64,000 nt of DNA from the NCBI GenBank assembly GCA_963777355.1, contig CAVZQK010000022.1, positions 1 through 64,000 of the forward strand, given 5' to 3'. The notes below the pieces were generated by a model. That model saw only the letters and a list, made by a program, of their open reading frames with translations. It searched no databases and was not told the origin of the DNA. Position numbers and translations under genes: made by a program. Position 1 is the first letter of the stretch, and every line of letters begins with the position of its first letter. The DNA is from DATJHM01 sp963777355. GTDB lineage: Bacteria; Chloroflexota; Ktedonobacteria; Ktedonobacterales; Ktedonobacteraceae. Below, piece after piece: positions 8,698-17,962 of this stretch.

Positions 8698-9424
8698 TTT
8701 CGCCCCTTTCATCAGTGAAACACGAAGCTTTTTGGCGGAGCCGCTGAAAACTTTCTTTTCGCTTCGGCTCTCCGCTCTTTTTCCTAAGAATGCCTTTAAG
8801 AGGTTCTGCACTCCGCCTGCCAGAAACTTACCTCGGTTCCTTTCTCAGGCTATCTTTAGCATAAAGGATATGAGAATCTATGAATTTCTCTATAGCGATC
8901 TAACAAGTTTTTTAAAAAGTCTTCTCAAGAAAGTTCTCGTTCTGTCGATAAAGATGAGTAAAGACGCTCTAGAGCTGCCATTTCATCGATGTAGCCTGAT
9001 GTATGCTTTCTGTAGCATCCTATGTAGACCCAAAATCAGACCCCAGGCCACTTGTGCATACTCTGTAGGGTTGCCACTGAAAAGTTCTGGAAAGTTGATC
9101 ACCAGCCTTCTCGTCGGAGATCGGCAAATCTACATAGAAAGCTAACAGAGTAGAGGTTAAAAATGTGACAATCATTTTCCGGTCTTCGTTAGAAGAGGTA
9201 GATGGAAAAGAACCTGCTAACCATTTACAAAGCACGCAAGGTACGCAGACTCACAGTTCCATCCAAACGATACGCGAAAAAACGACTTCAGCCAGGCATT
9301 GCCGCTTGAAAAGAATAGAGAACGCCAGGTCATTCGTCGCAGCCGAATGATGATGCTCAGTGGAGCAGAAGATGTTCCTTGGTGTAGTGGAAAAAGGATA
9401 GATAGATAGAAACGAGGAGACATC
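8698..9424. other. Non-coding stretch of about 730 bp
   Basis: It lies between the WXG100 gene and a small plus-strand gene. The frames here lack a convincing start or family resemblance. It must hold the promoter of the WXG100 pair on the minus strand, but no clear -35/-10 pair was found. No repeat or RNA gene was recognised. Confidence 0.5.
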
Positions 9425-9679
9425 ATGGGATGGTTTAAGTGGCGAAAACGCCAGGCGGCAAACCCGCCAGCAGCCGTACTTCAAGCTGCGTGTCAGGTCT
9501 ACGATCTTTCACCGGAGCGCCTCTGCACTTTTCATGCAGAGCAGGTTGAGGCCCTCTCCGATAATATGTGGGTTGTGACGATGTATACGCAATCTCAGGC
9601 CATTGTCGCCTATACCCCTGAAGACGAAGAAAAGACTCTGGCTGCCCCCTGGACCGATGAGCCTGCCCTGGCCCATTAG
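9425..9679 (+). CDS. Small protein of unknown function
   Basis: 84 residues. GAGGAG ends about 6 nt before the ATG, a strong ribosome site. The N-terminus is basic (WFKWRKRQ); the remainder reads as a small alpha/beta domain (SDNMWVVTMYTQSQAIVAY) with an acidic end. No family recognised. It stands alone and is convergent with the S51 peptidase gene. Confidence 0.65.
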   Translation: MGWFKWRKRQAANPPAAVLQAACQVYDLSPERLCTFHAEQVEALSDNMWVVTMYTQSQAIVAYTPEDEEKTLAAPWTDEPALAH

Positions 9680-9698
9680 TAAAGTGCCTTTCTAGCAC

Positions 9699-9732
9699 AA
9701 AAAAGGGTCGTCAGCACTTCAGCTGATGACCC
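9699..9732 (-). terminator. Intrinsic terminator of the S51 peptidase gene
   Basis: An 11-bp stem (9705-9715 with 9722-9732, one G-T pair) followed on the minus strand by a run of Ts (complement of 9699-9704). It may also stop readthrough from the small plus-strand gene. Confidence 0.8.
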
Positions 9733-9799
9733 TTCGCTCCCAACAAAAACTATTCATCAGGAAACGGAGGCCATTTTATCCAACACGAGAGGCTAAATA

Positions 9800-10507
9800 T
9801 TAGAAAGGACTATAAGCAAAAGATTGCCCTTTCCGATAAACGGTTGGCTTGCCTTGCTGGTAGAGTGTTACAGCTCCCTGACCATAAACCTGCCAATTCT
9901 TCAGGCGCTTCTCAGTACCATCGTCAATCATTCCTGTGCGTTCATCAATACCAAGCAGCACTACCTGCGGCATCTGGGCCGCCAACTGGGCCGACCAGCC
10001 TTTACCAAAGGTATTATGATGCGGCAATACACAAGCATTGGGTACTAATCCCAGACCCTGTACGACTTTTTTCTGACCAGGATCATAATAATAGTGACAT
10101 AGTACCATTGCCCCGGCACTGCTGCCTGCAATTACGGCTCCTTGCGCATATGCTTCCTGCATGGCCTGCCACGCAGCGCTCCCCAGAAGCGTCTGACCTA
10201 GATAGCCGGTAAAACCGCCCAGCAGATAGATAAGCTGCGCTTGGCGCAAGGTGGCACTAATCCCTGGATCATTTGCTGATGCAGAATCAATCAATGGCAA
10301 GGACTCGACGTTGCTGGCTCCCAGACTCCGAAACCAGTTGACGCCGTTGCGGCCCGCCCGTTGATGGTTCTTATCAGGCGCGGCAGCCGTAGGAATGATA
10401 CTTATCAGGGCTCCGGAACCACCAGCAAGCTCTATTGCCCGGCGGTCAGGCTCCGCCATTTGCCCGCCAAATTCAGCGCCGCCCTCTAGCAGAATATATC
10501 CAGCCAT
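9800..10507 (-). CDS. S51 peptidase, cyanophycinase-like
   Basis: Class-I glutamine-amidotransferase-like fold serine peptidase of family S51 (cyanophycinase/dipeptidase E). The nucleophile elbow is GSSAGAM near residues 126-132, preceded by the family strand IYLLGGFTG. Downstream it carries LPHHNTFGKG and GIDERTGM, where the catalytic His and acid lie in this family. 235 residues is near the usual length. Cyanophycinases release beta-Asp-Arg dipeptides; the substrate here is not known. A second S51 gene lies at 14846, on the other side of the CysRS fusion operon. Confidence 0.85.
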   Translation of the reverse strand: MAGYILLEGGAEFGGQMAEPDRRAIELAGGSGALISIIPTAAAPDKNHQRAGRNGVNWFRSLGASNVESLPLIDSASANDPGISATLRQAQLIYLLGGFTGYLGQTLLGSAAWQAMQEAYAQGAVIAGSSAGAMVLCHYYYDPGQKKVVQGLGLVPNACVLPHHNTFGKGWSAQLAAQMPQVVLLGIDERTGMIDDGTEKRLKNWQVYGQGAVTLYQQGKPTVYRKGQSFAYSPF

Positions 10508-10740
10508 ATGCTCTCTTCTTTTCTTTCAAAAACGCTTGCGTTGTGTTGATCGCGCTAATACAGGATCACACAGCAAGAAGCAATTTCATACATGTACCTT
10601 AATTCTAGTGTAAAATAGAATAGGAGAACAAGACAGATTAAGAAAGAGGCTCATGTTACTCACTTTCATCTGTACAGGTCTCTTATGTCATGAAGTCAGC
10701 AGACCGCTTCATACTTATTTCCGTGGGAAGGGCTTGCATC

Positions 10741-13152
10741 ATGCAACTGAAGATTTACAATACTTTGAGCAGACAACTTGAAGAAATTCTTCCTCTCGAA
10801 GAGGGCAAAATCCGTATGTATTCGTGCGGACCAACAGTATATCGCTATATTCACATCGGCAATCTGCGCACTTTTACTATGGCTGATTGGATACGGCGTC
10901 TCCTTGAGTATCAAGGAATTGAGGTAATACATGTCAAAAATATTACTGATGTAGGCCATATGAGACGCGAAGTGGTGGATCAAGGCGAAGATAAAATTGA
11001 GGCTCAGGCCCGGAAAGAGGGCAAAAGTTCGCTTCAGATCGCTCAATTTTATACCGATGCCTTCCACGCTGACGAAGATAAACTGAATATTCTTCCCGCT
11101 CATGTCTTTCCCCGCGCCACTCAACATATTCCTGAAATGATTGCCATCATACAAAAACTTCTGGAAAAGGGTATTGCCTATGAGGTTTCTGGGAATGTCT
11201 ATTATGATATTAAGCATTTCTCTGACTACGGCAAATTATCAGGAAATCTGCTGGAGAATATGATGGCTGGTGTCCATGAGGGCGTGGATGCTGACCGCCA
11301 TAATATCGAAGATTTCCCTCTCTGGAAGATTGCTGAGCCGGGCCGCGAGATGGCCTGGGATAGCCCCTGGGGCCGTGGCTTTCCAGGCTGGCATATCGAG
11401 TGCAGCGCGATGGCAACCAGATATCTTGGCGAACAGTTCGATATCCACACGGGCGGCGTCGATAATATCTTTCCTCATCATGAAGACGAGATCGCTCAGA
11501 GCGAGGGCGCTTCTGGCCATCAATATGTCAACTATTGGGTGCACGCACAACACCTGCTCGCCGATGGCCAGAAAATGGCGAAATCAACCGGCAACGCCTA
11601 CACACGCGAAGAGATTGAAGCACGCGGCTTTGAAGCTATGGCTCTCCGCTACTTCTATACTACCGCGCTCTACCGCAGCCGCCTTAACTTTACCTTCCGG
11701 GCTCTCCAGGCCGCTCAGACCTCGCTGGAGAGACTGCGCAGTCACGCCTATCAACTCCTGCTCCAGGCTGATAGCGAGTATGTATTCTCAGATGCTCCCC
11801 TTCAACATGAAGAAGGACATTGGCGAGATGCCTTCATCAACGAAGTCGAGAACGATTTAAATATGCCTCGCGCTATGGCCGTCGTCTGGGCAATGTTGCG
11901 CTCACAGGAGTCGCCAACCACAAAATTGCGCGTCCTGTTTGATATAGACCGCATTCTCGGCTTCGATCTAAAAACCTATCTCCAGAGCGATCAACCACGA
12001 AAAAAATTTGAACCAGCGGCCTATCTCGCCACTGTACCGGCTCCTATCGCGACAAAGGTACTCACACGTGCAGATATGCGCCAGCACCAGGACTATCAAC
12101 ACGCCGACCAACTCCGCCAAAATTTACTCCGTACTGGCTACGAAGTCCGCGATACCCAGCAAGGACCACTGGTTGCACCGAGACGCCTGGATGAAGAATT
12201 TCTCGTCCTCGCCCATTCTAGCGATACCCCTGACGAGACGCGCCAACCCGACCTCTACGAATTTTCTGTTAATCTGCTTGCCCATAATAGCAGAGATGAC
12301 CTGGACCGTTGCATCAGAAGCATCTGCAAACATATCACCACGCAAAGAGCTGAGATCGTGGTGATTGACAATGGCTCAACCGATGAGACGCTTCCCTATC
12401 TGCAACAATTGGCCAGAGAGCCATACCTACCCGGCCCTGAGGGACAGAAAATTGGCCTGCATGTCCTCTTCGCGGACCATAATATGGGCTTTGCCGCCGG
12501 ACGCAATGCTACTATGCGCGTGAGTAGAGGCCGATATATTCTACTCATGGATACTTCAATAGAACTTACGGGCGACATCTGGACACCCTTGCAAACCGTC
12601 CTGAGCAATCCAGCTATAGGGATTGCCGGACCTTACGGCTTGACGACAACAGATCTCCGCGAGTTCCAGGAAGCTCAGGGACCCGACGTTGACGCGATTG
12701 AAGGCTATCTTCTGGCTTTTCGACGCGAACTGCTACCAGAAGCTGGCTGGATCGATGAGAAGTTCCGCTTCTATCGCTTGATGGATATCTATTATAGCTT
12801 TTTCTTTAAAGCTGCCGGCTATCGTGCGGTCACTGTGCCACAGCTTACTGAATGCATTGAGAAGCATCCTCATCGCGAATGGTATAGTCTAAGCGAGGAA
12901 GAGCGGCGTACCAAGAGCAAAAAGAACTATGATATCTTCCGAGACCGCTGGCATCATGGAGAAAGCCTGCTGATCGCCAATTACGAGGCCCAGAATCTCT
13001 GGCCCGGACATGAGCATCCCCACCACCTGGAAGGGACGCATACTCATACGCCTGACGAGCTACCACCACCCGGTGAGATGCATAGTCATACCCATCGGCA
13101 TTGGCCCGATCATTCGCATGAGCATTCCCATTATCACAACACAGATCATTGA
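10741..13152 (+). CDS. cysS: Cysteinyl-tRNA synthetase fused to a family-2 glycosyltransferase and a His-rich tail
   Basis: The start at 10741 has GGAAGGG upstream; the longer frame from 10690 adds 17 odd residues. Residues 1 to about 480 form a full-length class-I CysRS: HIGH motif as HIGN, Zn ligands in SCGPTVY, HIECSA and PHHEDE, KMSKS as KMAKS, DALR region, and the C-terminal ADQLRQNLLRTGYEV helix. From about residue 503 a GT2 (GT-A fold) domain begins: SVNLLAHN, IVVIDNGSTDE, NMGFAAGRN and LLMDTS at the usual DxD place, where only the first Asp is kept. The last 50 residues (from about 755) hold many His (HSHTHRH, HSHEHSHYH), a likely metal-binding tail. The first part charges tRNA-Cys with cysteine; the purpose of the fusion is unknown. 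Confidence 0.88.
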   Translation: MQLKIYNTLSRQLEEILPLEEGKIRMYSCGPTVYRYIHIGNLRTFTMADWIRRLLEYQGIEVIHVKNITDVGHMRREVVDQGEDKIEAQARKEGKSSLQIAQFYTDAFHADEDKLNILPAHVFPRATQHIPEMIAIIQKLLEKGIAYEVSGNVYYDIKHFSDYGKLSGNLLENMMAGVHEGVDADRHNIEDFPLWKIAEPGREMAWDSPWGRGFPGWHIECSAMATRYLGEQFDIHTGGVDNIFPHHEDEIAQSEGASGHQYVNYWVHAQHLLADGQKMAKSTGNAYTREEIEARGFEAMALRYFYTTALYRSRLNFTFRALQAAQTSLERLRSHAYQLLLQADSEYVFSDAPLQHEEGHWRDAFINEVENDLNMPRAMAVVWAMLRSQESPTTKLRVLFDIDRILGFDLKTYLQSDQPRKKFEPAAYLATVPAPIATKVLTRADMRQHQDYQHADQLRQNLLRTGYEVRDTQQGPLVAPRRLDEEFLVLAHSSDTPDETRQPDLYEFSVNLLAHNSRDDLDRCIRSICKHITTQRAEIVVIDNGSTDETLPYLQQLAREPYLPGPEGQKIGLHVLFADHNMGFAAGRNATMRVSRGRYILLMDTSIELTGDIWTPLQTVLSNPAIGIAGPYGLTTTDLREFQEAQGPDVDAIEGYLLAFRRELLPEAGWIDEKFRFYRLMDIYYSFFFKAAGYRAVTVPQLTECIEKHPHREWYSLSEEERRTKSKKNYDIFRDRWHHGESLLIANYEAQNLWPGHEHPHHLEGTHTHTPDELPPPGEMHSHTHRHWPDHSHEHSHYHNTDH

Positions 13153-13166
13153 GAAAGCAGGAAAGC

Positions 13167-14771
13167 ATGTTCGGCGTTGAAGATATCTCGCTCGTTACCA
13201 GACCGGAACGCTTCGGTCAGCTCACCGAGCGCCAGGTTGTTTTACTCGATGGAAATACAGGCCCACTCACTGCACAACAGGAACAAGCGTTGTGCTCTTT
13301 CATTGAACACGGAGGAGGTCTGGTCTGTTTTGGCGATGCCGCCGAAGCCTATCATGAATATCCGCTCCTGGGAAAAGCTCTCGGCAGAGTCCAGGGAACG
13401 TGTATGCCCCAAAGTGAGATTATCTCACGCATTGCTACACGCGATACCTACTTCACCCGCCGGGCAGATCCAACATTTGCTGTGTTCGAGGCGGTCTATC
13501 TGCTAGAGAGAATCCCCTCTGGCGCTCAGGTCCATTGGTCAACTTCCTGGCACTACACGACCTATACACTCGCCTATTCCTACCATTATGGTGCAGGGCG
13601 TATATTCTGCACTACGCTGGGAAGCGCCCCCGAAACACACAATCTCCCCCCTTTTCGTCAGATGCTCGGACGCGCCATTCGCTACGTGGCCGGTGCCGAA
13701 GCATACGAAAAACCTGTTCGCATCGCAATGATCGGCTATGGCGCAATTGGATTTGAGCATGGCACCGCTATTAGTAATGTAGCAGGACTAGAATATGCCC
13801 TGGTCTGTGATCGTAACCAGGAACGCTTACAACTCGCTCGCTCTGCCTTCCCTGGCATAGAAATCTGTACAGACCTGACAGATGTAGCAAATAACCCGGA
13901 TATCGATCTGGTCATCGTCTCTACCCCTCCTAATACCCATGCCGCAATTTCGCTTCAGATGCTCCGCTCTGGCAAGCACGTCGTCAGCGAAAAACCTTTC
14001 TGCCTGACCAGCGCTGAAGCTGACGAGATGATCCGCGTCGCAAAAGATTATCAGCGTACTCTCACTGTCTATCAATGCCGCCGCTGGGACCCGGACTATC
14101 TGGCCATCAGACAGGTTATTCAAGGTGGCACCATTGGTCCGGTCTTTCATATGGAGACCTTCATCGGCGGCTATGCCCACCCCTGCGATTATTGGCACTC
14201 ACACGAACCCGTCTCAGGTGGGGTCTTCTACGATTGGGGCTCCCACTATCTAGACTGGATTCTCCAGCTTATCCCTGATCGCGTCGTTAGTGTTCGCGGC
14301 GTTGAGCATAAACGTGTCTGGCATGATGTCACGAACGCCGATCAGTCCAGCGTCTATCTCCGTTTCGCTCATGGTCAGGAGGCCGAGTTCTTACATTCAG
14401 ATATTGCAGCCGTCCCGAAGCCCAAATGGTATATCCTGGGTGAACGAGGGGCAATTGTCGGTCAGTGGCGCAATGAAACGGTTAAAACACGGCGCTGGTC
14501 AGGGGATCTCATCGAAGAACACCTCGCCCCGTCTGAAGCTCTGCCTGACCTCTTCGTTCATACCCGTGACAGAAATGGAGCCATTCACGAACAACACCTG
14601 GCCCTTCCTGACGCGCCCATCTATGCCTTCCATCGGAACCTGGCAGACCATCTGCACACTGGCGAGGCCCTGGCAGTCTCACCCACAGAGTCCCGCCGCA
14701 ATATAGCCGTCATGGAAGCCGCTAAACACTCTGCCAAACAGGGCGGAACAATCATAGAGCTCGATTGTTAA
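13167..14771 (+). CDS. ThuA-like domain fused to Gfo/Idh/MocA oxidoreductase
   Basis: Starts at ATG 13167 after AGGAAAG, 14 nt behind the CysRS fusion, so it is almost certainly in the same operon. Residues 1 to about 170 resemble ThuA/trehalose-utilisation amidotransferase-like domains (VVLLDGNTGPLTAQQ, FIEHGGGLVCFGDA). From about residue 178 a NAD(P)-dependent sugar dehydrogenase follows: Rossmann motif GYGAIG, the catalytic EKPF, and the C-terminal alpha/beta domain with GGVFYDWGSHYLD. It probably oxidises or epimerises a sugar or cyclitol group. ThuA and Gfo/Idh/MocA proteins are often neighbours; here they are one chain. Confidence 0.85.
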   Translation: MFGVEDISLVTRPERFGQLTERQVVLLDGNTGPLTAQQEQALCSFIEHGGGLVCFGDAAEAYHEYPLLGKALGRVQGTCMPQSEIISRIATRDTYFTRRADPTFAVFEAVYLLERIPSGAQVHWSTSWHYTTYTLAYSYHYGAGRIFCTTLGSAPETHNLPPFRQMLGRAIRYVAGAEAYEKPVRIAMIGYGAIGFEHGTAISNVAGLEYALVCDRNQERLQLARSAFPGIEICTDLTDVANNPDIDLVIVSTPPNTHAAISLQMLRSGKHVVSEKPFCLTSAEADEMIRVAKDYQRTLTVYQCRRWDPDYLAIRQVIQGGTIGPVFHMETFIGGYAHPCDYWHSHEPVSGGVFYDWGSHYLDWILQLIPDRVVSVRGVEHKRVWHDVTNADQSSVYLRFAHGQEAEFLHSDIAAVPKPKWYILGERGAIVGQWRNETVKTRRWSGDLIEEHLAPSEALPDLFVHTRDRNGAIHEQHLALPDAPIYAFHRNLADHLHTGEALAVSPTESRRNIAVMEAAKHSAKQGGTIIELDC

Positions 14772-14776
14772 TCAAA

Positions 14777-14814
14777 GAAGCGTGTTCTAGCACTTGTTTG
14801 CCAGAACACGCTTC
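14777..14814 (+). terminator. Strong hairpin after the ThuA-Gfo/Idh/MocA gene
   Basis: A perfect 12-bp stem (14777-14788 with 14803-14814) and a 14-nt loop just after the stop codon. No long T tract follows, so termination may be partial and the S51 gene downstream may still be read through. Confidence 0.6.
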
Positions 14815-14845
14815 CCTATGTACAACAAAAGGATAGTTATCAATA

Positions 14846-15619
14846 ATGGGATCTCATGTACAACATACCACTCCCGGTGCAATCGCTCTCGTCGGCTCAG
14901 GAGAATACCTCGATGCCATGAATGGCGTTGATGCCTATCTCCTGCAAACCCTGGGCGGCGCAAGTACAGCAAAGGTCGCACTCCTCCCAACTGCAAGTGG
15001 CCTCGAACCAAACGGACCAACTTCCTGGAATAATCTGGGCTTGAGCCACTTTGCGAAACTGGGCGTACAGGATATTCGCGCTACACGTATCGTTGACAAA
15101 GCCAGCGCCCACGATCCAGAACAGGTCGCCCTCTTACAAGGGGCCGACTTCTATTATTTCTCCGGTGGCAATCCGCAACATATCACCGAGTCACTGCGCG
15201 ATTCTCCATCCTGGGAGGTCATCAAAGCGGCATACGAGCAAGGGGCTGTGCTGGCCGGCTGTAGCGCCGGAGCGATGATGCTGAGTGGACGTACGCTCTC
15301 TATCCGTCAGGCGATGATGAGTGGAAGCATGGAATTTGTTGAATCTATGGGTATCGTCCCCGAACTTATCGTCTTTCCACACTTTGATCGCATGGCTGGT
15401 TTCCTCGATCAAAAACGCTTTCAACAAGTTCTACACGCCGTCCCAGATACCTACACCGTCGTTGGTATCGATGAAGAAACGGCCCTGGTGCGCATCTCAG
15501 CCAACGCATTTGAGGAAAAAACCTCCCGCTGGCGCGTCATGGGCCGCCAGACGGTGAAAGTCTTCACCAAAGAGCAAGAACCACTCACGCTACAAGTAGG
15601 AGAAGAGATAACTCTGTAA
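14846..15619 (+). CDS. S51 peptidase, cyanophycinase-like
   Basis: 257-residue serine peptidase with the nucleophile motif GCSAGAM near residue 136, the preceding FYYFSGGNPQH strand, VFPHFDR and GIDEETAL. It differs clearly from the S51 protein at 9800, so this is not a recent duplication. It follows the CysRS/ThuA operon on the same strand after a hairpin and may belong to the same process. The substrate is unknown; a role on peptide or isopeptide bonds is family knowledge only. Confidence 0.85.
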   Translation: MGSHVQHTTPGAIALVGSGEYLDAMNGVDAYLLQTLGGASTAKVALLPTASGLEPNGPTSWNNLGLSHFAKLGVQDIRATRIVDKASAHDPEQVALLQGADFYYFSGGNPQHITESLRDSPSWEVIKAAYEQGAVLAGCSAGAMMLSGRTLSIRQAMMSGSMEFVESMGIVPELIVFPHFDRMAGFLDQKRFQQVLHAVPDTYTVVGIDEETALVRISANAFEEKTSRWRVMGRQTVKVFTKEQEPLTLQVGEEITL

Positions 15620-15703
15620 TTGACCTATCCTCCAGGCAACCAGGAATTCTGTATGCCCAGAAGCTTTACCGGTTTCTGGACATACAGGCTGATCAAACAC
15701 ATG

Positions 15704-16144
15704 CTAAAGATCCTGGGCAGTATGCGCCTGCTGCAACTGCTCAGCAGTGACAACCGCCTCTTGCCAATTTACCTCGCTGATATCTGCACCAGTCAAATCC
15801 GCACCGGCAAGAGTAGCCCGGCTCAAATTGGCTCCACTGAGGTCCGTATTTCGCAGAATTGCGCCACTGAGATCTACCTCGAACATGTCGGCTCCCGCAA
15901 GATTGGCTCCTGTGAGGTTCGCCCCTGTCAGATTTGCCAGGCGCAGATTAACATTATTAAGATCCGCATTCTGCAAGTTGGCTTGGCTCAAATTTACCTT
16001 TGCCAGATTATATTCTCCCAGAGCGGCATCACTGAGATCTGCTCCGCTCAAATCAACTTCCTCACCAGCATTCTTAGCACGCCAACTGCTCCATTCCGCC
16101 GACACCCTTTGCCGGAGCAGATCAACCAGTTCCTGCTTCGCCAT
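15704..16144 (-). CDS. Pentapeptide-repeat protein
   Basis: 146 residues from ATG 16144 (AAAGGG upstream). After a short helical N-terminus (MAKQELVDLLRQRV) it holds about 16 units of A(D/N)LSX type (ADLSD, ANLQN, ADLNN, ANLTG), which fold as a right-handed quadrilateral beta helix. Some such proteins mimic DNA and protect gyrase; nothing here shows that for this one. It ends with a short helix. Convergent with the S51 gene. Confidence 0.88.
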   Translation of the reverse strand: MAKQELVDLLRQRVSAEWSSWRAKNAGEEVDLSGADLSDAALGEYNLAKVNLSQANLQNADLNNVNLRLANLTGANLTGANLAGADMFEVDLSGAILRNTDLSGANLSRATLAGADLTGADISEVNWQEAVVTAEQLQQAHTAQDL

Positions 16145-16330
16145 AAAATACCCTTTCTTTATTATCATCTGAACAAAACAAATCTTTGGGAAAACATGCA
16201 ATCATCTAGATTAGCAGATGGAAAAGATCAAAATGAACCATCAACATCATATACTATAGCAAAAAGAAAAGCCTGAGAGCATCCTGCAAAAAGGTTTCTC
16301 ACTATTGCAAGAAAAGGAGCACTACCACAC

Positions 16331-16618
16331 ATGGCTTATGTTGTTGCAGCCCACTGGAAAGCAAAACCAGGGCAAGCGGAGACCATTGCCCAGGTAATAA
16401 CAATCATGACTCCGCTTTCACTACAAGAGCCTGCCTGCCTCTACTATCAGGCGCAACGCTCAATTGAAGATCCTGATCTGTTCTTCCTCTATGAACAATA
16501 CACCGATCAGGCAGGATACGAAGCTCATATGGCAACTCCACATTTTGAAAAGTACGTCAGAGGAATAGCCATTCCTAACCTGGAGAGCCGCGAACGAGCA
16601 TTTTACGAAACCCTTTAG
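16331..16618 (+). CDS. Antibiotic-biosynthesis-monooxygenase (ABM) domain protein
   Basis: 95 residues, AAGGAG before the start. Typical ABM/YgiN fold: strand YVVAAHWKAKPGQ, Cys and Tyr of ACLYYQAQRS, strand DLFFLYEQYTD, then the helix YEAHMATPHFEKYV. Members are cofactor-free quinol or anthrone monooxygenases or small stress proteins. It stands alone, followed by a weak hairpin. Confidence 0.85.
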   Translation: MAYVVAAHWKAKPGQAETIAQVITIMTPLSLQEPACLYYQAQRSIEDPDLFFLYEQYTDQAGYEAHMATPHFEKYVRGIAIPNLESRERAFYETL

Positions 16619-16649
16619 AGGCTGGGTAGCAATATACACTACCACAGGC

Positions 16650-16687
16650 CGGACTCCTCAGAAGCTAGCGGCAATCTGGGGAGTCCG
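16650..16687. terminator. Possible terminator hairpin
   Basis: An 8-bp perfect stem (16650-16657 with 16680-16687) and a 22-nt loop, without a T tract. Weak evidence. Confidence 0.35.
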
Positions 16688-16807
16688 CCTGGCATTAGCT
16701 GTCTATTACAATAGAACTTTTGTTCGGTTTCATTCGTATTATAAGCAAGAATGCAAGTGAGAGTGTCATGAAAAAATGCTTTTTTACCGCTGAAAAGAGA
16801 GCAAGGA

Positions 16808-17902
16808 ATGCAAAGCGTAACCACCTATAAAGGGAAAAAGATTGAAGTTATCTCACAACATGAGCTCAAAGACCCTCAGTTTTGTGGTGAGTTTGTACGC
16901 GCATTTTGTCATATTCATGGTAGTGACCATCAGCGCTCTCTCTCTATTCGGCGGGCAACTGGCTGGGGCCACTGCTTTAATGCCGCTTGCCAGACTACCG
17001 TTCTGGTCGCTGAATGGAATCCCAAAGCAGCAAACACGCTTCTCCATACAGCTCCCTACCAGCATCACTCTTTTCCTGCCCATGCGAATGATTGGCAACC
17101 TGATCCTAAGTTACCTCTTGCCATCCAGCCTGTCCTATTGCATATACCCCCAAAAACACAGATCTGGCAACAGGATGAACTCAAAATCCTTCAACAGCTT
17201 GAAGAGCGTTTTCAGGTTGCGCTCACGCTTTCAAAACGAGCCTACGCTTACTTACGCGAACGCCGCATTCCCCTACAGATTGCCATCGATACAGGAGTTG
17301 GCTATCTCCCAGCAGAAGCCATTCCTCACCTTCAACGACAAGAACAACGCACCCTCCTACGCCGCTGGGCAGCACGTTTTCTCTTTCCACTCGTTTCGCC
17401 TACTGACAGAGGCTATATTGGACGTTCGCTCTGGCGCTGGCAGCCCGGTATGAACGAAAAGGAGCATAAAAATTTATTAGAGCAGCCTCAGAATCCCAGC
17501 CGTTGGATCAAAACAAACCCGGCTGGATGGTTCTGTAGTCCATTTGAACAATTTCCAAGCGATATTATTCTGGTTGAAGGTGCCTTTGATCGACTTGCAC
17601 TCCTGGCCGCTGGTTTCGCCCCAAACGAAATAATTGCATTAACGGGGACTACTGCTCAGATTGAATGGTTCCCTCCACAAATAAAAAACATTATCCTGGC
17701 CTTTGACAGAGATGAAGGTGGCTGCAAGGCGTCAGAACATCTAGCAACACAACTCGACAAAGAAGGATTTCAAGTTCACCTCTGCCCACCTCCCCAGGAT
17801 AATTGGGGCAAAGATTGGAGCGAGCGCTGGCAACGTATCGGACAGGAGTCTGTCTGGCCTCTACAAGAACAATACCATCAAGTTACCAAAAAAAGCGCTT
17901 GA
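16808..17902 (+). CDS. Primase-like protein (CHC2-type zinc finger plus Toprim)
   Basis: 364 residues related to bacterial DnaG but shorter. The N-terminal zinc finger reads CHIHG then HCFNAAC, with C-x4-C where DnaG has C-x2-C. The middle matches the primase core (LFPLVSPTDRGYIGRSL, in place of DnaG's GRxL segment). The Toprim part has ILVEGAFDRLAL and AFDRDEGG, with the catalytic Glu and Asp residues. The DnaB-binding C-terminal domain is absent, as in primases of phages and plasmids. The gene ends next to tRNA-Thr; a mobile-element origin is possible but no integrase is seen. The start spacing to AAGGA is tight. Confidence 0.75.
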   Translation: MQSVTTYKGKKIEVISQHELKDPQFCGEFVRAFCHIHGSDHQRSLSIRRATGWGHCFNAACQTTVLVAEWNPKAANTLLHTAPYQHHSFPAHANDWQPDPKLPLAIQPVLLHIPPKTQIWQQDELKILQQLEERFQVALTLSKRAYAYLRERRIPLQIAIDTGVGYLPAEAIPHLQRQEQRTLLRRWAARFLFPLVSPTDRGYIGRSLWRWQPGMNEKEHKNLLEQPQNPSRWIKTNPAGWFCSPFEQFPSDIILVEGAFDRLALLAAGFAPNEIIALTGTTAQIEWFPPQIKNIILAFDRDEGGCKASEHLATQLDKEGFQVHLCPPPQDNWGKDWSERWQRIGQESVWPLQEQYHQVTKKSA

Positions 17903-17927
17903 CACAGCAAAAAATTGGCGTTATAAT
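17899..17927 (+). promoter_or_regulatory. Sigma-70 promoter of tRNA-Thr
   Basis: Consensus TTGACA (17899-17904), a 17-nt spacer and TATAAT (17922-17927). The -35 box overlaps the stop codon of the primase-like gene. Transcription would begin near 17934, about 30 nt before the tRNA. Confidence 0.88.
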
Positions 17928-17962
17928 CATGGCGTTGTAGATCTCCTGGAGATTGATAACAA

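Noticed and set aside
8687..9145. 152-residue plus frame over the WXG100 start
   Set aside because: It overlaps the start of a clear WXG100 gene, has no ribosome site and no recognisable domain.
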